A program made the position numbers and the translations under genes. Source: Hyalangium gracile (GTDB lineage: Bacteria; Myxococcota; Myxococcia; Myxococcales; Myxococcaceae). From it: 64,000 nt of DNA. Below, piece by piece: positions 49,916 to 58,811 of the stretch. The notes below the pieces were generated by a model, which was given only the letters and a program-made list of their open reading frames with translations, did not search any database and was not told the DNA's origin. The stretch lies in contig NZ_JAHXBG010000002.1 in the NCBI RefSeq assembly GCF_020103725.1, forward strand, positions 496,001-560,000, given 5' to 3'. Position 1 is the first letter of the stretch, and every line of letters starts with the position of its first letter.

Positions 49916-51874
49916 ATGGCAAACACTCCCCCATCCAAGGCAACGCCGGGTCGCTCCGACTCCCAGACTCGAGGCGGGCCTCCCCGAACTCCTCCCTCGT
50001 GGTTCATCCGAGCCCTGGACTCACTGCTCTCGGAAGAGCTGCGCGGGAGCCCTCCGTCGGATCTGGCGCGCTGCCGGGTCCTCGCCGGAAGCAGCTGCAT
50101 CCTGCTGCTGTTCGCCCTGGTGGGACTGGTAGCCTTCCCTTCTCCAGCGCTCCGAGTCGTCATGGCGCTGATCTTCCTGGGCTATGGCACCGTGCTGGTG
50201 CTGCTGCGGCGGGCCACCTCCCACATCCCGCCTTCCCTCGTGCTGTGCTCCGCCTCCATCGTGGGGGGCGGCGCCCTGCTCTTCTTCATGAGGGACATGC
50301 CCTACTTCGGCACCCACGCGGGGCTCATGCTGCAGCCGGCGCTCGCGGTGTACCTGCTGGGCCCCCGCCGGGGCATCTTCGTCGCCCTCATCTGGGCCTG
50401 TGAGGGACTGCTCTACCCGCTCTACTACACACGGCTCGGGCCGGGCGTGAACGCCTCCTCGCCCGACGAGCTCCTCTGGCCGCTCTACCTCTGCGCCGCC
50501 TTCTCCTTCCTCGCCTCCTGGGGGCTGGGCTCGCTGGCCGACTCCGCGCGCGCCGAGGCCCAGAGCACGCTCGAGCACACCTTGAAGGAGCTGCGCGACA
50601 GCGAGGGGCAGCTGATCAGCCTCATCGAGAGCACCGAGGATCTGGTGTTCTCGCTCGACTCCGAGGGGCGTCTGCTCACCTTCAACTCCGCCGCGCAGCG
50701 GGCGTACGCGGCCCGCTTCGGCCAGAAGCTCGTCACGGGCCAGCCGTTGTTCTCCGACACGTCCCCGGAGCTGCGCGCGGCCTGGGAGGCGCAGCTGGCC
50801 GGGCCGATGGCGGGCCAGCGTCGGCGCTTCGAGGATGGCTACGAGCTGGGAGGCACCCCCTACACGTTCGACATCAGCCTCAACCCCGTCCACGGGACGG
50901 AGGGCCGCATCACGGGCGTGACGGTGTTCGCCCGCAACATCAGCGCCCGGAAGGACGCCGAGTTCCGGATGGGGGAGATGTACCGCACCCTGGTGGATGT
51001 CTCCCGCCAGGCCGGCATGGCCGAGATCGCCACCGGCGTGCTCCACAACGTGGGCAACACCCTCAACAGCGTCAACGTCTCCACCACCCTGGTGCTCGAT
51101 CAGCTCCGCCAGTCCCGCCTGCCCGGACTGGCCAGGCTCTCCGAGCTGCTGCAGGAGCGGTCCCGGGAGCTGACCTCCTTCCTCACGCAGGATCCTCAAG
51201 GGCAGGTGCTGCCCGCGTACCTCTCGGCCCTGTCCGAGCAGCTCCAGAAGGAGCACACGGTGCTGCTCAAGGAGATGCGGTCGCTCAGTGACAGCGTCGA
51301 CCACATCAAGGCCGTGGTCAGCATGCAGCAGAAGTACGCCCGCGTGGCCGGAGCCGTGGAGGAGGTACAGGTCCCCCAGCTCATCGACGAGGCCCTGCGC
51401 CTGCACGCCATCTCCTTCGAGCGCCTGGGCATCCGCATCGAGCGCAACTATGCCCCGGTGCCTCCGCTGCTCATCGACCGGCACCGCCTGCTGCAGATCC
51501 TCGTCAACCTGCTGAGCAATGCCCGCGATGCCCTGCTCTCCAGTGGTGTCGAGGGCAAGCGCCTGGTCATCGACATCCACCTGTCCGCCGACGGCCAGCA
51601 GCTGGTGCTGCAGCTGACCGACAACGGCATGGGCATCGCCGCGGAGAACCTGCCGCGCATGTTCACCCAGGGGTTCACGACGAAGAAGACAGGCCACGGC
51701 TTCGGCCTGCACATCAGCGCCCTGGCCGCCATGGAGATGCAGGGGAGGCTCTCCTGCACCAGCCCCGGGCCGGGCAAGGGCGCCACCTTCACGCTCGAGT
51801 TCCCCGTGTCGGGAGCCACGCCGCTGGAGCCGCCCCCCAGGCCCACCCTGCCCCTGAACGAGTCCCCGCGCTAG
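49916..51874 (+). CDS. PAS-domain sensor histidine kinase
   Basis: 652 residues. About six N-terminal transmembrane helices, a PAS domain about residues 230-345 (LISLIESTEDLVFSLDSEG), an atypical H box with His377 in GVLHNVGNTLNSV, helical dimerisation region, and an HATPase_c domain: NLLSNARDALL (N box), DNGMGI (G1), GFTTKKTGHGFGL (F/G2). The H-box variant HNVGN is typical of a myxobacterial subgroup. No response regulator gene adjacent, so orphan. Its stop overlaps that of the terpene synthase gene by 3 bp. Confidence 0.92.
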   Translation: MANTPPSKATPGRSDSQTRGGPPRTPPSWFIRALDSLLSEELRGSPPSDLARCRVLAGSSCILLLFALVGLVAFPSPALRVVMALIFLGYGTVLVLLRRATSHIPPSLVLCSASIVGGGALLFFMRDMPYFGTHAGLMLQPALAVYLLGPRRGIFVALIWACEGLLYPLYYTRLGPGVNASSPDELLWPLYLCAAFSFLASWGLGSLADSARAEAQSTLEHTLKELRDSEGQLISLIESTEDLVFSLDSEGRLLTFNSAAQRAYAARFGQKLVTGQPLFSDTSPELRAAWEAQLAGPMAGQRRRFEDGYELGGTPYTFDISLNPVHGTEGRITGVTVFARNISARKDAEFRMGEMYRTLVDVSRQAGMAEIATGVLHNVGNTLNSVNVSTTLVLDQLRQSRLPGLARLSELLQERSRELTSFLTQDPQGQVLPAYLSALSEQLQKEHTVLLKEMRSLSDSVDHIKAVVSMQQKYARVAGAVEEVQVPQLIDEALRLHAISFERLGIRIERNYAPVPPLLIDRHRLLQILVNLLSNARDALLSSGVEGKRLVIDIHLSADGQQLVLQLTDNGMGIAAENLPRMFTQGFTTKKTGHGFGLHISALAAMEMQGRLSCTSPGPGKGATFTLEFPVSGATPLEPPPRPTLPLNESPR

Positions 51875-52833
51875 GTCCGCGCCTTGCCGTAGCGCCCCGT
51901 CTCGTAGGACCAGTCCATGTTGCCGCGCACCCAGGAGCGCAGGCCCATCAGGTAGCGCTGCACCGCGCCATCCAGCTCGGCCCCATGGGACGGCATGCGC
52001 TGCTGCAGGTCGACGTACTCCCGCATCCGGGCATTGAAGAGCCGTGCGGCCTGATCCACCGCGGACTGCGTGCTCAGCCGGTACTCGTGCTGCAGGAGGA
52101 TGACGAGGTTGTGCACGTCCCCGGCTCGCAGCTCCTTCTCGAAGGAGACGATGTCGTTGAACCAGGCCACCATGTCGTTGGCCAGCACCTTCAAGGTGTG
52201 GGCCTGCTCATGGATCTGGTCGGGCAGCGAGACTTGTTCCACCAGCTCGATCAGATCGAAGAAGAGGTAGAGCGCGGAGGAGCGCCGCCGGTGCTCCATG
52301 TACTCCGCCAGGGGCGGAATCCGATGTCGGGCGCGATTCTCCGCCTCCCACTGGCAGCCCTGGGTGTAGTCCTCGAAGGACCGGATGAAGCGCTCCTCCC
52401 ACCCCGGAGGGGCCCGGCGGCGCATCCGCTCCCATATTTCCGAGAGGCCCGCCACCAGCGGGTTCTCCTCCCGCTGGCCGGGGCGCGGATGCCTCATGGC
52501 CTGGATCAGCTCCTGGTGCTGGGCCCTCAAGCGCTCCGGCTCCCGCCCCAGTGCAGCCTCATCACACAAATCGTCCACCATGAAGAGCCAGCTCATGTAG
52601 GTCGCGACGATGAGGACGGACTCGAAGTCGGCATCCGGGTGCGCGCGTCCCGTCACCCAGGCGAACCGGCCCGCCTCGAAGCGACGGAGCGCGGCGTCCG
52701 TGCGGATGTAGCGCCGCTCCTGCATCCACTGGTTGAGGTGGGGCTGGACGGCTTCGACATGGGGACTGAGGGCGGGTGGAAACGGGCAGTAGAACTCCGG
52801 CAGATGGATGCTCTCCAACAGGTGTCCTCTCAT
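51871..52833 (-). CDS. Class I terpene synthase
   Basis: 320 residues from ATG 52833 (GGAG seven bases upstream), a normal bacterial sesquiterpene synthase length. Metal motifs: DDLCDE (aspartate-rich, about residue 93) and NDIVSFEKE (NSE/DTE triad, about 226), plus a pyrophosphate-sensing Arg region and C-terminal WSYETGRY. It should ionise farnesyl or geranyl diphosphate and cyclise it; the product cannot be read from the sequence. No P450, methyltransferase or prenyl synthase gene next to it. Confidence 0.92.
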   Translation of the reverse strand: MRGHLLESIHLPEFYCPFPPALSPHVEAVQPHLNQWMQERRYIRTDAALRRFEAGRFAWVTGRAHPDADFESVLIVATYMSWLFMVDDLCDEAALGREPERLRAQHQELIQAMRHPRPGQREENPLVAGLSEIWERMRRRAPPGWEERFIRSFEDYTQGCQWEAENRARHRIPPLAEYMEHRRRSSALYLFFDLIELVEQVSLPDQIHEQAHTLKVLANDMVAWFNDIVSFEKELRAGDVHNLVILLQHEYRLSTQSAVDQAARLFNARMREYVDLQQRMPSHGAELDGAVQRYLMGLRSWVRGNMDWSYETGRYGKART

Positions 52834-53044
52834 GTCTGGGCTCCGCTGGAACTGACCGGCGGCTCGAATGGTAACGAGGAGGGAGCCCGCGCTGCCATGT
52901 GGGTCAGCGACCAGGGGGGCGAGCGCAGGTGTCTTCGCTGCGCGGACCGCCATGCGTCTGGGAGGAGAAACGTAGGAAGGGGTGCGCGGCACCTGAGGTC
53001 TTGCGCCGATGCCGGCCTGTTGGATCGCGCCGTCCGAGGAGACC

Positions 53045-53494
53045 TCAGACGTGGCGGCCGCGGATGGCCTCCGTCATGGCCTCCACGCCGACTTCCTTCT
53101 TGTGCTGCGCGAACATCCACTGGTGGCCGTCGGGATCGAGCAGCACGGAGGTGCGAGCCCCGAAGAACTGCTCGCTGGGGGGCATCAGCTCCCTGGCGCC
53201 GGCGGCCAGCGCGCGGGCGTGCAGCTGGTCCACATCCGCCACGTAGACGAAGAGCGAGACAGGCGTGCCCCCGGCGGTGATGGGAGAGCGCATCCCCCGC
53301 TCCAGGCTCTCCGGGCCAATCATCACCGTGCAGTTATCGTGGCCCATCTCGGCGTGCATGATGCGCCCGCCGGCTCCAGGCAGCATGAACTTGCGAGTGA
53401 AGCCGAAGGCCTTCTCGTAGAAGGCGGCGGCCGCGGCGACATCCCGGACCGTGAGGTGGGGGGTGATAGCGGTGGTCTTCTTGGGCATCTGCAT
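53045..53494 (-). CDS. VOC family protein (glyoxalase/bleomycin-resistance fold)
   Basis: 149 residues from ATG 53494 (or ATG 53488). Two beta-alpha-beta-beta-beta units: LTVRDVAAAAAFYEKAFGF, MHAEMGHDNCTVMIG, LFVYVADVDQLHARALAAGA, FGARTSVLLDPDGHQWMFAQ. The PhnB-like subgroup. DPDGHQW supplies a likely metal-binding His. Small-molecule binding or resistance function, specific substrate unknown. Confidence 0.88.
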   Translation of the reverse strand: MQMPKKTTAITPHLTVRDVAAAAAFYEKAFGFTRKFMLPGAGGRIMHAEMGHDNCTVMIGPESLERGMRSPITAGGTPVSLFVYVADVDQLHARALAAGARELMPPSEQFFGARTSVLLDPDGHQWMFAQHKKEVGVEAMTEAIRGRHV

Positions 53495-53558
53495 GGTGGA
53501 AAGGACCTCTCGGGTAGAGCGGGCCTCGGACGATTCCAAGGGCCCGGAGGAAAGGAGG

Positions 53559-54842
53559 CTACGCGGCGGCCTGGTACGGCGAGCTCGTCTGCGTGGGCCG
53601 CTGGCCGATGAAGGGGCAGGAGCCGCCGGTGCGCCCGGGCTGCCCCATGCCGATGGAGCCGATGGGCGTGCTGGGAGCGGACTGCTTCGGAGGCGGCAGC
53701 AGCCCGAGCCGGCGCAGGGAGGCCTCCTCCAGCGCGTCGTTCATGGTGCGCTGCGGCGTGGCCGAGGGCGCGCCCAGGTACACGCGGTCCAGCACGTCCA
53801 CCATGGCGTTCTCGAGGGAGTCCCCGTTGAAGACGCCATCCGAGGCCATGTCCGCGTCGCGCAGCATCTTCAGGTGCTCGGGGTTGAGGTTCACCTCCAT
53901 GCGGTTGTTGCTGTTCAGGGCGTAGTTGATGATCGAGCCGTCGATCTTCCCGCCGGTGAACAGCGGCGAGTGCCCCCACAGCTGGAGCACCTCGTTCTCG
54001 AACTGGCTGAGGCCGTTGCCGCCCGTGAGGCGGTTGTCCATGTTGACCGGGCCCTGGGCGTAACGGATGGGGGCGTTGCCGTAGCGCTGGGAGATGTCCT
54101 TGCCCGTGAGCGTCTGGTAGAGGCCGAAGAACTCGTTGTCGAGCGACTTGCCGGTGATGCCGCCGTACAAGGCCTGCTCCCTGGCGGCGAGCTCCCTGGC
54201 GAGCGCGACCTCGGCCGGCTTGAACTTCTCCGGGTTGTTGAGGACGTTGAGCAGCACGCCGCCGTCCTGGTGGCCCGCCGAGCCCATCTGGATGCCCCAC
54301 AGGTGGAGGATGGCGCGCTGGTGCTCGCTCATGCCGCTGGCCGCGTTGCGCTGCTCCGTCGTCATGTTCTGGTAGCTGACGCCCGTGGAGATGCCCGTCG
54401 TACCCGTGGTCCCACCGCCAGCGCCACCGCCCTCATAGGGATTGGAGCCACCGCCCGGCCCCTGCCCCCCGCCGCGCAGGTAGTTCGTCAGCTGCGTCAC
54501 CATCTCGCGCAGCGCCACCTCGAGGATCGCGGTGATCAGCTGCGTCTGGAACTGCGACAGGTTCGAGCGCAGCCCCGTCTGCCTCGCGCTGGACAGCAGC
54601 GCTCCGCCGAGCACGTCCAGCGGGCGGCTCTGCAGAGGGCTCACGCCGCCGCTGTAGAAGGCCGGCGAGGCGGAGGCCGCGGCGAGGCTCGCGGTCGCTC
54701 CAATGCCTGGCATGAAGGCGTCGCGGGTCTGCTGCACGGCGCTGGCGCTCGTGGTCAGGCCCTGGGTCTTCTGCGGCTGCCGGGTCACCCCATGAAGTCC
54801 CTGCGGTGTCACCGAGCCATAGCCATAGTGGTGGATTTTCAT
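53559..54842 (-). CDS. Harpin-like/secreted unknown protein
   Basis: 427 residues, no signal peptide. Segments: Gln/Ser/Thr-rich start (MKIHHYGYGSVTPQG), a helical core (FQTQLITAILEVALREMVTQ), a Gly-rich linker (GGGQGPGGGSNPYEGGGAGG), then a globular domain with repeated ILHLWGIQMGSAGHQDGGVL / VLQLWGHSPLFTGGKIDG units that align with each other, each followed by NNPEKFK or NLNPEHLK. One Cys only. The duplicated unit and Gly linker resemble type III harpins/lytic helper proteins; no family named. Divergent from the 55201 gene, sharing a control region with four operators. Confidence 0.7.
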   Translation of the reverse strand: MKIHHYGYGSVTPQGLHGVTRQPQKTQGLTTSASAVQQTRDAFMPGIGATASLAAASASPAFYSGGVSPLQSRPLDVLGGALLSSARQTGLRSNLSQFQTQLITAILEVALREMVTQLTNYLRGGGQGPGGGSNPYEGGGAGGGTTGTTGISTGVSYQNMTTEQRNAASGMSEHQRAILHLWGIQMGSAGHQDGGVLLNVLNNPEKFKPAEVALARELAAREQALYGGITGKSLDNEFFGLYQTLTGKDISQRYGNAPIRYAQGPVNMDNRLTGGNGLSQFENEVLQLWGHSPLFTGGKIDGSIINYALNSNNRMEVNLNPEHLKMLRDADMASDGVFNGDSLENAMVDVLDRVYLGAPSATPQRTMNDALEEASLRRLGLLPPPKQSAPSTPIGSIGMGQPGRTGGSCPFIGQRPTQTSSPYQAAA

Positions 54843-54968
54843 GGTCCTGCCCCTGGAAGGAAGAGGGAGATGGATGAGCTGTCTTTGTAGCTTGTTATCG
54901 CCCCTGCCCCTTCAGAGTTGCTCGATGTGCGCGCAAAGCCAGCAATAAATCTCCGAGCCATCCAGATG

Positions 54969-55091
54969 TGTCTCTTTTCTGGGACAGGGTGTCTCGCGGC
55001 TGGGACACCCCTGTCCTTGGCCTGGGACAGTCGGGCGCCTCCCAGAGAGAGCCGCTCCTTTGCAAACACAGACTGTCTCCATTCTGGGACA
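54969..55091. promoter_or_regulatory. Array of four 18-bp operators
   Basis: TGTC-N6-CTGGGACA occurs at 54969-54986, 54990-55007, 55012-55029 and 55074-55091. Each is an inverted repeat, TGTC-N10-GACA, with conserved TGG before GACA. Start-to-start distances are 21, 22 and 62 bp, two helical turns or a multiple, so the proteins would sit on one face. The array is centred between the divergent genes starting at 54842 and 55201. The 358-bp region holds nothing else recognisable. Confidence 0.8.
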
Positions 55092-55200
55092 GTCAAAATA
55101 GTTTCGAAAGACAAACAACCATTATTTCCGGGGTGCGAAAACAGGTTTGTGGGCTGCGCCATCGCCCTACCAACACTTACCCCCTATCTCGGAGAACGTC

Positions 55201-56613
55201 ATGATTGGCTCTACCCGGTCGGTTCCTAGCTACTCGGTCACCTCCCGCCCCGCCGCCACCTCGTACGCGCCCGCGACCCAGAGCCGCGAGACGCTCTCCG
55301 CCCAGAGCCTGAGCGACAACCCGGTCCTCCGCTCACTCATGGGCCAGAGCGGGTTCGATGGCATCGGGAGCGCCAGCCAGCTCGGGCAGGACGGTGGGCT
55401 CGGCCAGGTGGCGGCGGTGCTCCAGCAGCTGGTGGGCATGCTCCAACAGGTCCTCGGCAATCAGGGCGGGCTGACGCCTGGCCAGGGCTCGGCCCAGCAG
55501 GTGGGGGGCACGGCGGGCACGGCCGGCACGGCGGGCTCCAGCGGCTATGGCAGCTCAGGTGCCAGCAGCTACGGAGGAGGCTACGGCGGGTACGGCAGCG
55601 TCGGCGGCGCTGGATACGGCGGTGGTGCCTACGGGACCGCCGGCAGCGGCTCGCTCCCCGCTCCTGCCGATCAGTCGGAGTTCGCCAGCTATCTGTCGGC
55701 CGCCACGCGACGGGGCAAGGGCCAGAACGGCAACATCGCCCAGAAGGACGCCCTGGCTGGCACCCGCTTCGGCCAGATCAAGGACGGCAAGCTGTTCGAC
55801 GCCGCCGTCGCTCGCGGCTATGCCTATCAGTTCGCCGCCGTGGCCAAGGGCTACAACGCCAGCTCCCCGGATGGACTGGCGGCTGGCGCGGCGGCCTTCT
55901 CGCGCATGAGCCCGGACGCGCAGGCCTTCATGCAGGTGGCCGCCGTCTACAAGGGCGACCTCGAGGGCGGCGCCAAGAACTACAACAACGGCAAGCTCAA
56001 GGAGCTGCTCAAGAAGGCCGGCTATCCGGGCGCCAACAACCCTGGCGTGGGCAAGACCGACATCGAGACCCTGGGCGCGGTGGCCGACGCCCTCGACAAG
56101 GGCCTCCTCTCCCTGAATGACGTCATGCAGAGCGGCGCCATCAAGGACATGGGCAAGTACCAGAGGGTCATCAACTACGTGCAGGGCGGCCAGTTCGCCC
56201 AGGCCCTGGCCCAGTACGACGCCACCCCCATCCAGGGCGGCAACGGCGGCGCGGGTGGCACGGCAGGCACGGCAGGCACGGCGGGCACGGCGGGCACGGC
56301 CGGCACAGCGGGCACCGCTGGCTCCGGCGGCAAGCACGGTGGCACCGCGGGCACGGCCGGCACGGCGGGCTCCGGTGGCAAGCACGGTGGCACGGCGGGC
56401 ACGGCCGGCACCGCTGGCTCCGCCGGCGCGCAGCAGACGCCGAGCTCGGGGAACTACTTCGAGACGCTGCTCCAGACGCTCCAGCAGATCCTGCAGCTCA
56501 TCCTGCAGCTCCAGCAGGCCCAGGGCGGCGAGCAGCTCCCGCCGTCCAACGACCCGGGCATCCCCGTCACCACCCCGCAGCCCCAGCCGATGCCGTCCTA
56601 CGGCGGCTACTGA
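55201..56613 (+). CDS. Gly/Ala/Thr-repeat harpin-like protein
   Basis: 470 residues from ATG 55201 (GGAG six bases upstream). Gln/Leu-rich amphipathic helix (QVAAVLQQLVGMLQQVLGNQ), Gly/Tyr/Ser linker (GYGSSGASSYGGGYGGYGS), a helical globular domain about residues 155-340 (FASYLSAATRRGKGQNGNIA, FDAAVARGYAYQFAAVAKGY), then GTA tripeptide repeats and a second leucine-glutamine helix (TLLQTLQQILQLILQLQQAQ). No cysteine, no signal peptide: the features of harpins secreted by type III systems. Divergent from the 53559 gene. Confidence 0.75.
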   Translation: MIGSTRSVPSYSVTSRPAATSYAPATQSRETLSAQSLSDNPVLRSLMGQSGFDGIGSASQLGQDGGLGQVAAVLQQLVGMLQQVLGNQGGLTPGQGSAQQVGGTAGTAGTAGSSGYGSSGASSYGGGYGGYGSVGGAGYGGGAYGTAGSGSLPAPADQSEFASYLSAATRRGKGQNGNIAQKDALAGTRFGQIKDGKLFDAAVARGYAYQFAAVAKGYNASSPDGLAAGAAAFSRMSPDAQAFMQVAAVYKGDLEGGAKNYNNGKLKELLKKAGYPGANNPGVGKTDIETLGAVADALDKGLLSLNDVMQSGAIKDMGKYQRVINYVQGGQFAQALAQYDATPIQGGNGGAGGTAGTAGTAGTAGTAGTAGTAGSGGKHGGTAGTAGTAGSGGKHGGTAGTAGTAGSAGAQQTPSSGNYFETLLQTLQQILQLILQLQQAQGGEQLPPSNDPGIPVTTPQPQPMPSYGGY

Positions 56614-56641
56614 GCCTGAGCCTCGCGGTCCCGAAGTGACA

Positions 56642-56671
56642 CGGCCCGCTTCCCTCGAGGGAGGCGGGCCG
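56642..56671. terminator. Strong hairpin terminator
   Basis: CGGCCCGC (56642-56649) and GCGGGCCG (56664-56671) with an inner TCCCTCGAGGGA pairing, giving a nearly loopless 30-nt hairpin 29 bp after the stop of the harpin-like gene. Confidence 0.8.
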
Positions 56672-56761
56672 TCGTGCATTCAGGAAAGCCCCGGTCAGCG
56701 CTCCCGGCTGTCCGTCGCGACCTGGCGAGATGGGCAGTCAGCGTCCGCGCGCATCTGCTAT

Positions 56762-58657
56762 GTGCCATCCGTGGTGAGACTCCGTCTTCGCGGCGCGCTC
56801 GGAACCGGCCTCCTCCTCCTGGCATGGGGCAGCCTGCTCGTGCAGGTGCTGCGCCACTTCGCCCCGGGGAGCGCCTCCGTCACGGACTGGAATTCGGACG
56901 CGGCCATCCCCGTGCTGCAGTCGAACGATCCCGTCTTCGATGCCTTCCGTCTCTATTATTACGGGCAGGATCGCATCGGGGCATGGCCGTGGCTGCTGGG
57001 CCAGGGTTGGCGTGCCCTCACGGGCTTCGACTGGACGCCCTGGCGCGTCTTCGTCTGGCAGGCCACCTGGGCGTGTGGCGCGTGCCTCGCGCTTCGAGGG
57101 CTCCAGCGGCAGGCCGGGTGGCTGATGGCGTCGGCCTTCGCCGCGCTCGCGCTGCTCTCACCGCTCTTCCAGGTACAGCTCTTCGCGCTCAGCCAACCCT
57201 TCAGCTGGCAGCTCACGGCGCTCTTCCTCGCGTGGCTGACACTGACGCGGCTGCTGCGAAGCCTGGCCGAGCCCACCTCCGGACGTGGCGCCACGTGGCT
57301 CCAGGCCGCCGCCGCCGCGCTCTTCTCCACGCTGGCCTGCTGGACCTCCCCTACCTCCGGCCCTCTGCTCCTGGTGGCCGTCGTGGTGGAGGGCGTTCGC
57401 GTGGGGCTGGGCAGTCCCTCCGTGCGGCGGCGCTGGCTGCTCCTGGCCGCGCTCGTCCCGCTGGCGGTGGGCATCTCCTTCGAGTCCTGGACGCGCCACC
57501 TCTTCCACCGCTTCGCGAAGCGGCACTTCGGCTACGCGTACTCCACGCCCTTGAAGGTGGACAAAGGCTTCCTCGCGGAGAACGCCAGGGCCATCCTGAG
57601 CCGCATCGTCGAGGATCCGCTGGCCCCGGTGGTGCTCCTGGGCTTCGTGGCGGCGCTCGTGGCGGCAGGGTACCTCCTGCTCCAGCTTCGCCGACGCGCC
57701 CTGGAGGCGCACCGCCCCGAGACGGAGCTGGCGTTCCTCACGATCGCGTTCGTGGGCGGGGCGCTCGCCAACGCCGCCATCGCCACCCTGGTGCTCCACG
57801 TCCGCCTGAACGACTACGACATCCGGTACCTGGTGCCTACGCTCGTCCTCGGCATCCTGGCCGCGGCCTCGGGCGTCACCCTCGCCTTGCACCTCGTGCC
57901 AGTCCTGCGCGCCCGCGCCGCGGGGCTCTCGGCGCTCGCCGCCCTGGGGCTCTTCGCCTCGAGCCACCTGCTCGTACCGCCTCGCGTTCCGGAGCCGACG
58001 CTGGAGCTGGCCCAGGCCGCCACGGACGCGGTCACCGCCCGCGCGGGAGAGACGGTCCTGCTCGGGGACTACTGGGACACGTACCTGCTGGGGTCGCTCG
58101 ATCCCGAGCACCGCCTGCTCTCCGTCTCGGTGGATGGGGACTACCTGCGCACCCCCTTCTGGGTCCCCCGCGTGCGCGAGGCCCAGCACGTCCTGGTGGC
58201 GCTCTACCAGGGGCAGCTCGCCGGGAGCGCGGAGCGTCCCAACCCGTGGCTGCTGCAGTACGGGGCACCATTCCAGCTCGAGGACGCGCGCTGGGCGGTC
58301 CACCCGCCCTTCGTCTTCGCCCGCTACCGCAGTGCCCGCTCCCAGGAAGTCCCGCTGCGCCAGGAGTCCGCGAAGGCATTCACGCCTTGCGAGCCCGACA
58401 CCACCGTGACCTTCCACTTCGAGCTCCCCGTGGAGCGGGGCGTCCTCCTGGTGAGCACCAACGCGCCGACGAGCGGCACCGTGGCGCACGCACCCGAGGG
58501 AGCCCAGGCGCGGCTGGAGGGAGTGGCCAGCCTGTGGCTCCTGCAGTTCCAGGGCGGGACCCGTCCGTTGCGCGAGGTGACACTGCGGACCGGCCCGGAG
58601 CCACGCCCTGGAGGCTGCTGGTACCGAGGAGTCACGCTCCTGCGCCTCGAGGAGTGA
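56762..58657 (+). CDS. Multi-pass membrane glycosyltransferase-like protein
   Basis: 631 residues from GTG 56762 (GTGs at 56771 and 56774 are alternatives; no clear ribosome site). About ten transmembrane helices, with an early loop WNSDAAIPVLQSNDPVFDAF and RLYYYGQDRIGAW reminiscent of lipid-linked sugar (GT-C) transferases, where acidic residues in the first extracytoplasmic loop are catalytic. A soluble C-terminal domain follows (HVLVALYQGQLAGSAERPNP). Predicted inner-membrane enzyme; donor and acceptor unknown. Confidence 0.7.
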   Translation: MPSVVRLRLRGALGTGLLLLAWGSLLVQVLRHFAPGSASVTDWNSDAAIPVLQSNDPVFDAFRLYYYGQDRIGAWPWLLGQGWRALTGFDWTPWRVFVWQATWACGACLALRGLQRQAGWLMASAFAALALLSPLFQVQLFALSQPFSWQLTALFLAWLTLTRLLRSLAEPTSGRGATWLQAAAAALFSTLACWTSPTSGPLLLVAVVVEGVRVGLGSPSVRRRWLLLAALVPLAVGISFESWTRHLFHRFAKRHFGYAYSTPLKVDKGFLAENARAILSRIVEDPLAPVVLLGFVAALVAAGYLLLQLRRRALEAHRPETELAFLTIAFVGGALANAAIATLVLHVRLNDYDIRYLVPTLVLGILAAASGVTLALHLVPVLRARAAGLSALAALGLFASSHLLVPPRVPEPTLELAQAATDAVTARAGETVLLGDYWDTYLLGSLDPEHRLLSVSVDGDYLRTPFWVPRVREAQHVLVALYQGQLAGSAERPNPWLLQYGAPFQLEDARWAVHPPFVFARYRSARSQEVPLRQESAKAFTPCEPDTTVTFHFELPVERGVLLVSTNAPTSGTVAHAPEGAQARLEGVASLWLLQFQGGTRPLREVTLRTGPEPRPGGCWYRGVTLLRLEE

Positions 58658-58811
58658 GCGCTGGTCATCCCCAGGGGCCCGACGCTCGAGCCTTCGGCCC
58701 CGGCATCCCCTCCCCGCGTGTTGGGCAACCGAGCGGACGAGGGCCCGTCCGAAGGGACCTCACTCACCGAGCGCCCTTCACTTCACCACTCTGTGAGAGC
58801 GGAGGAATGGA

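Noticed and set aside
54969-55091. MrpC-type binding sites (TGTY-N8-RACA)
   Set aside because: The spacer is 10 in all four sites, not 8, so the match to the MrpC consensus as I recall it fails.
56250-56430. CRISPR-like regular repeats
   Set aside because: The GGCACGGC-type repeats are in-frame codons for Gly-Thr-Ala tripeptides of the harpin-like protein; there are no unique spacers.
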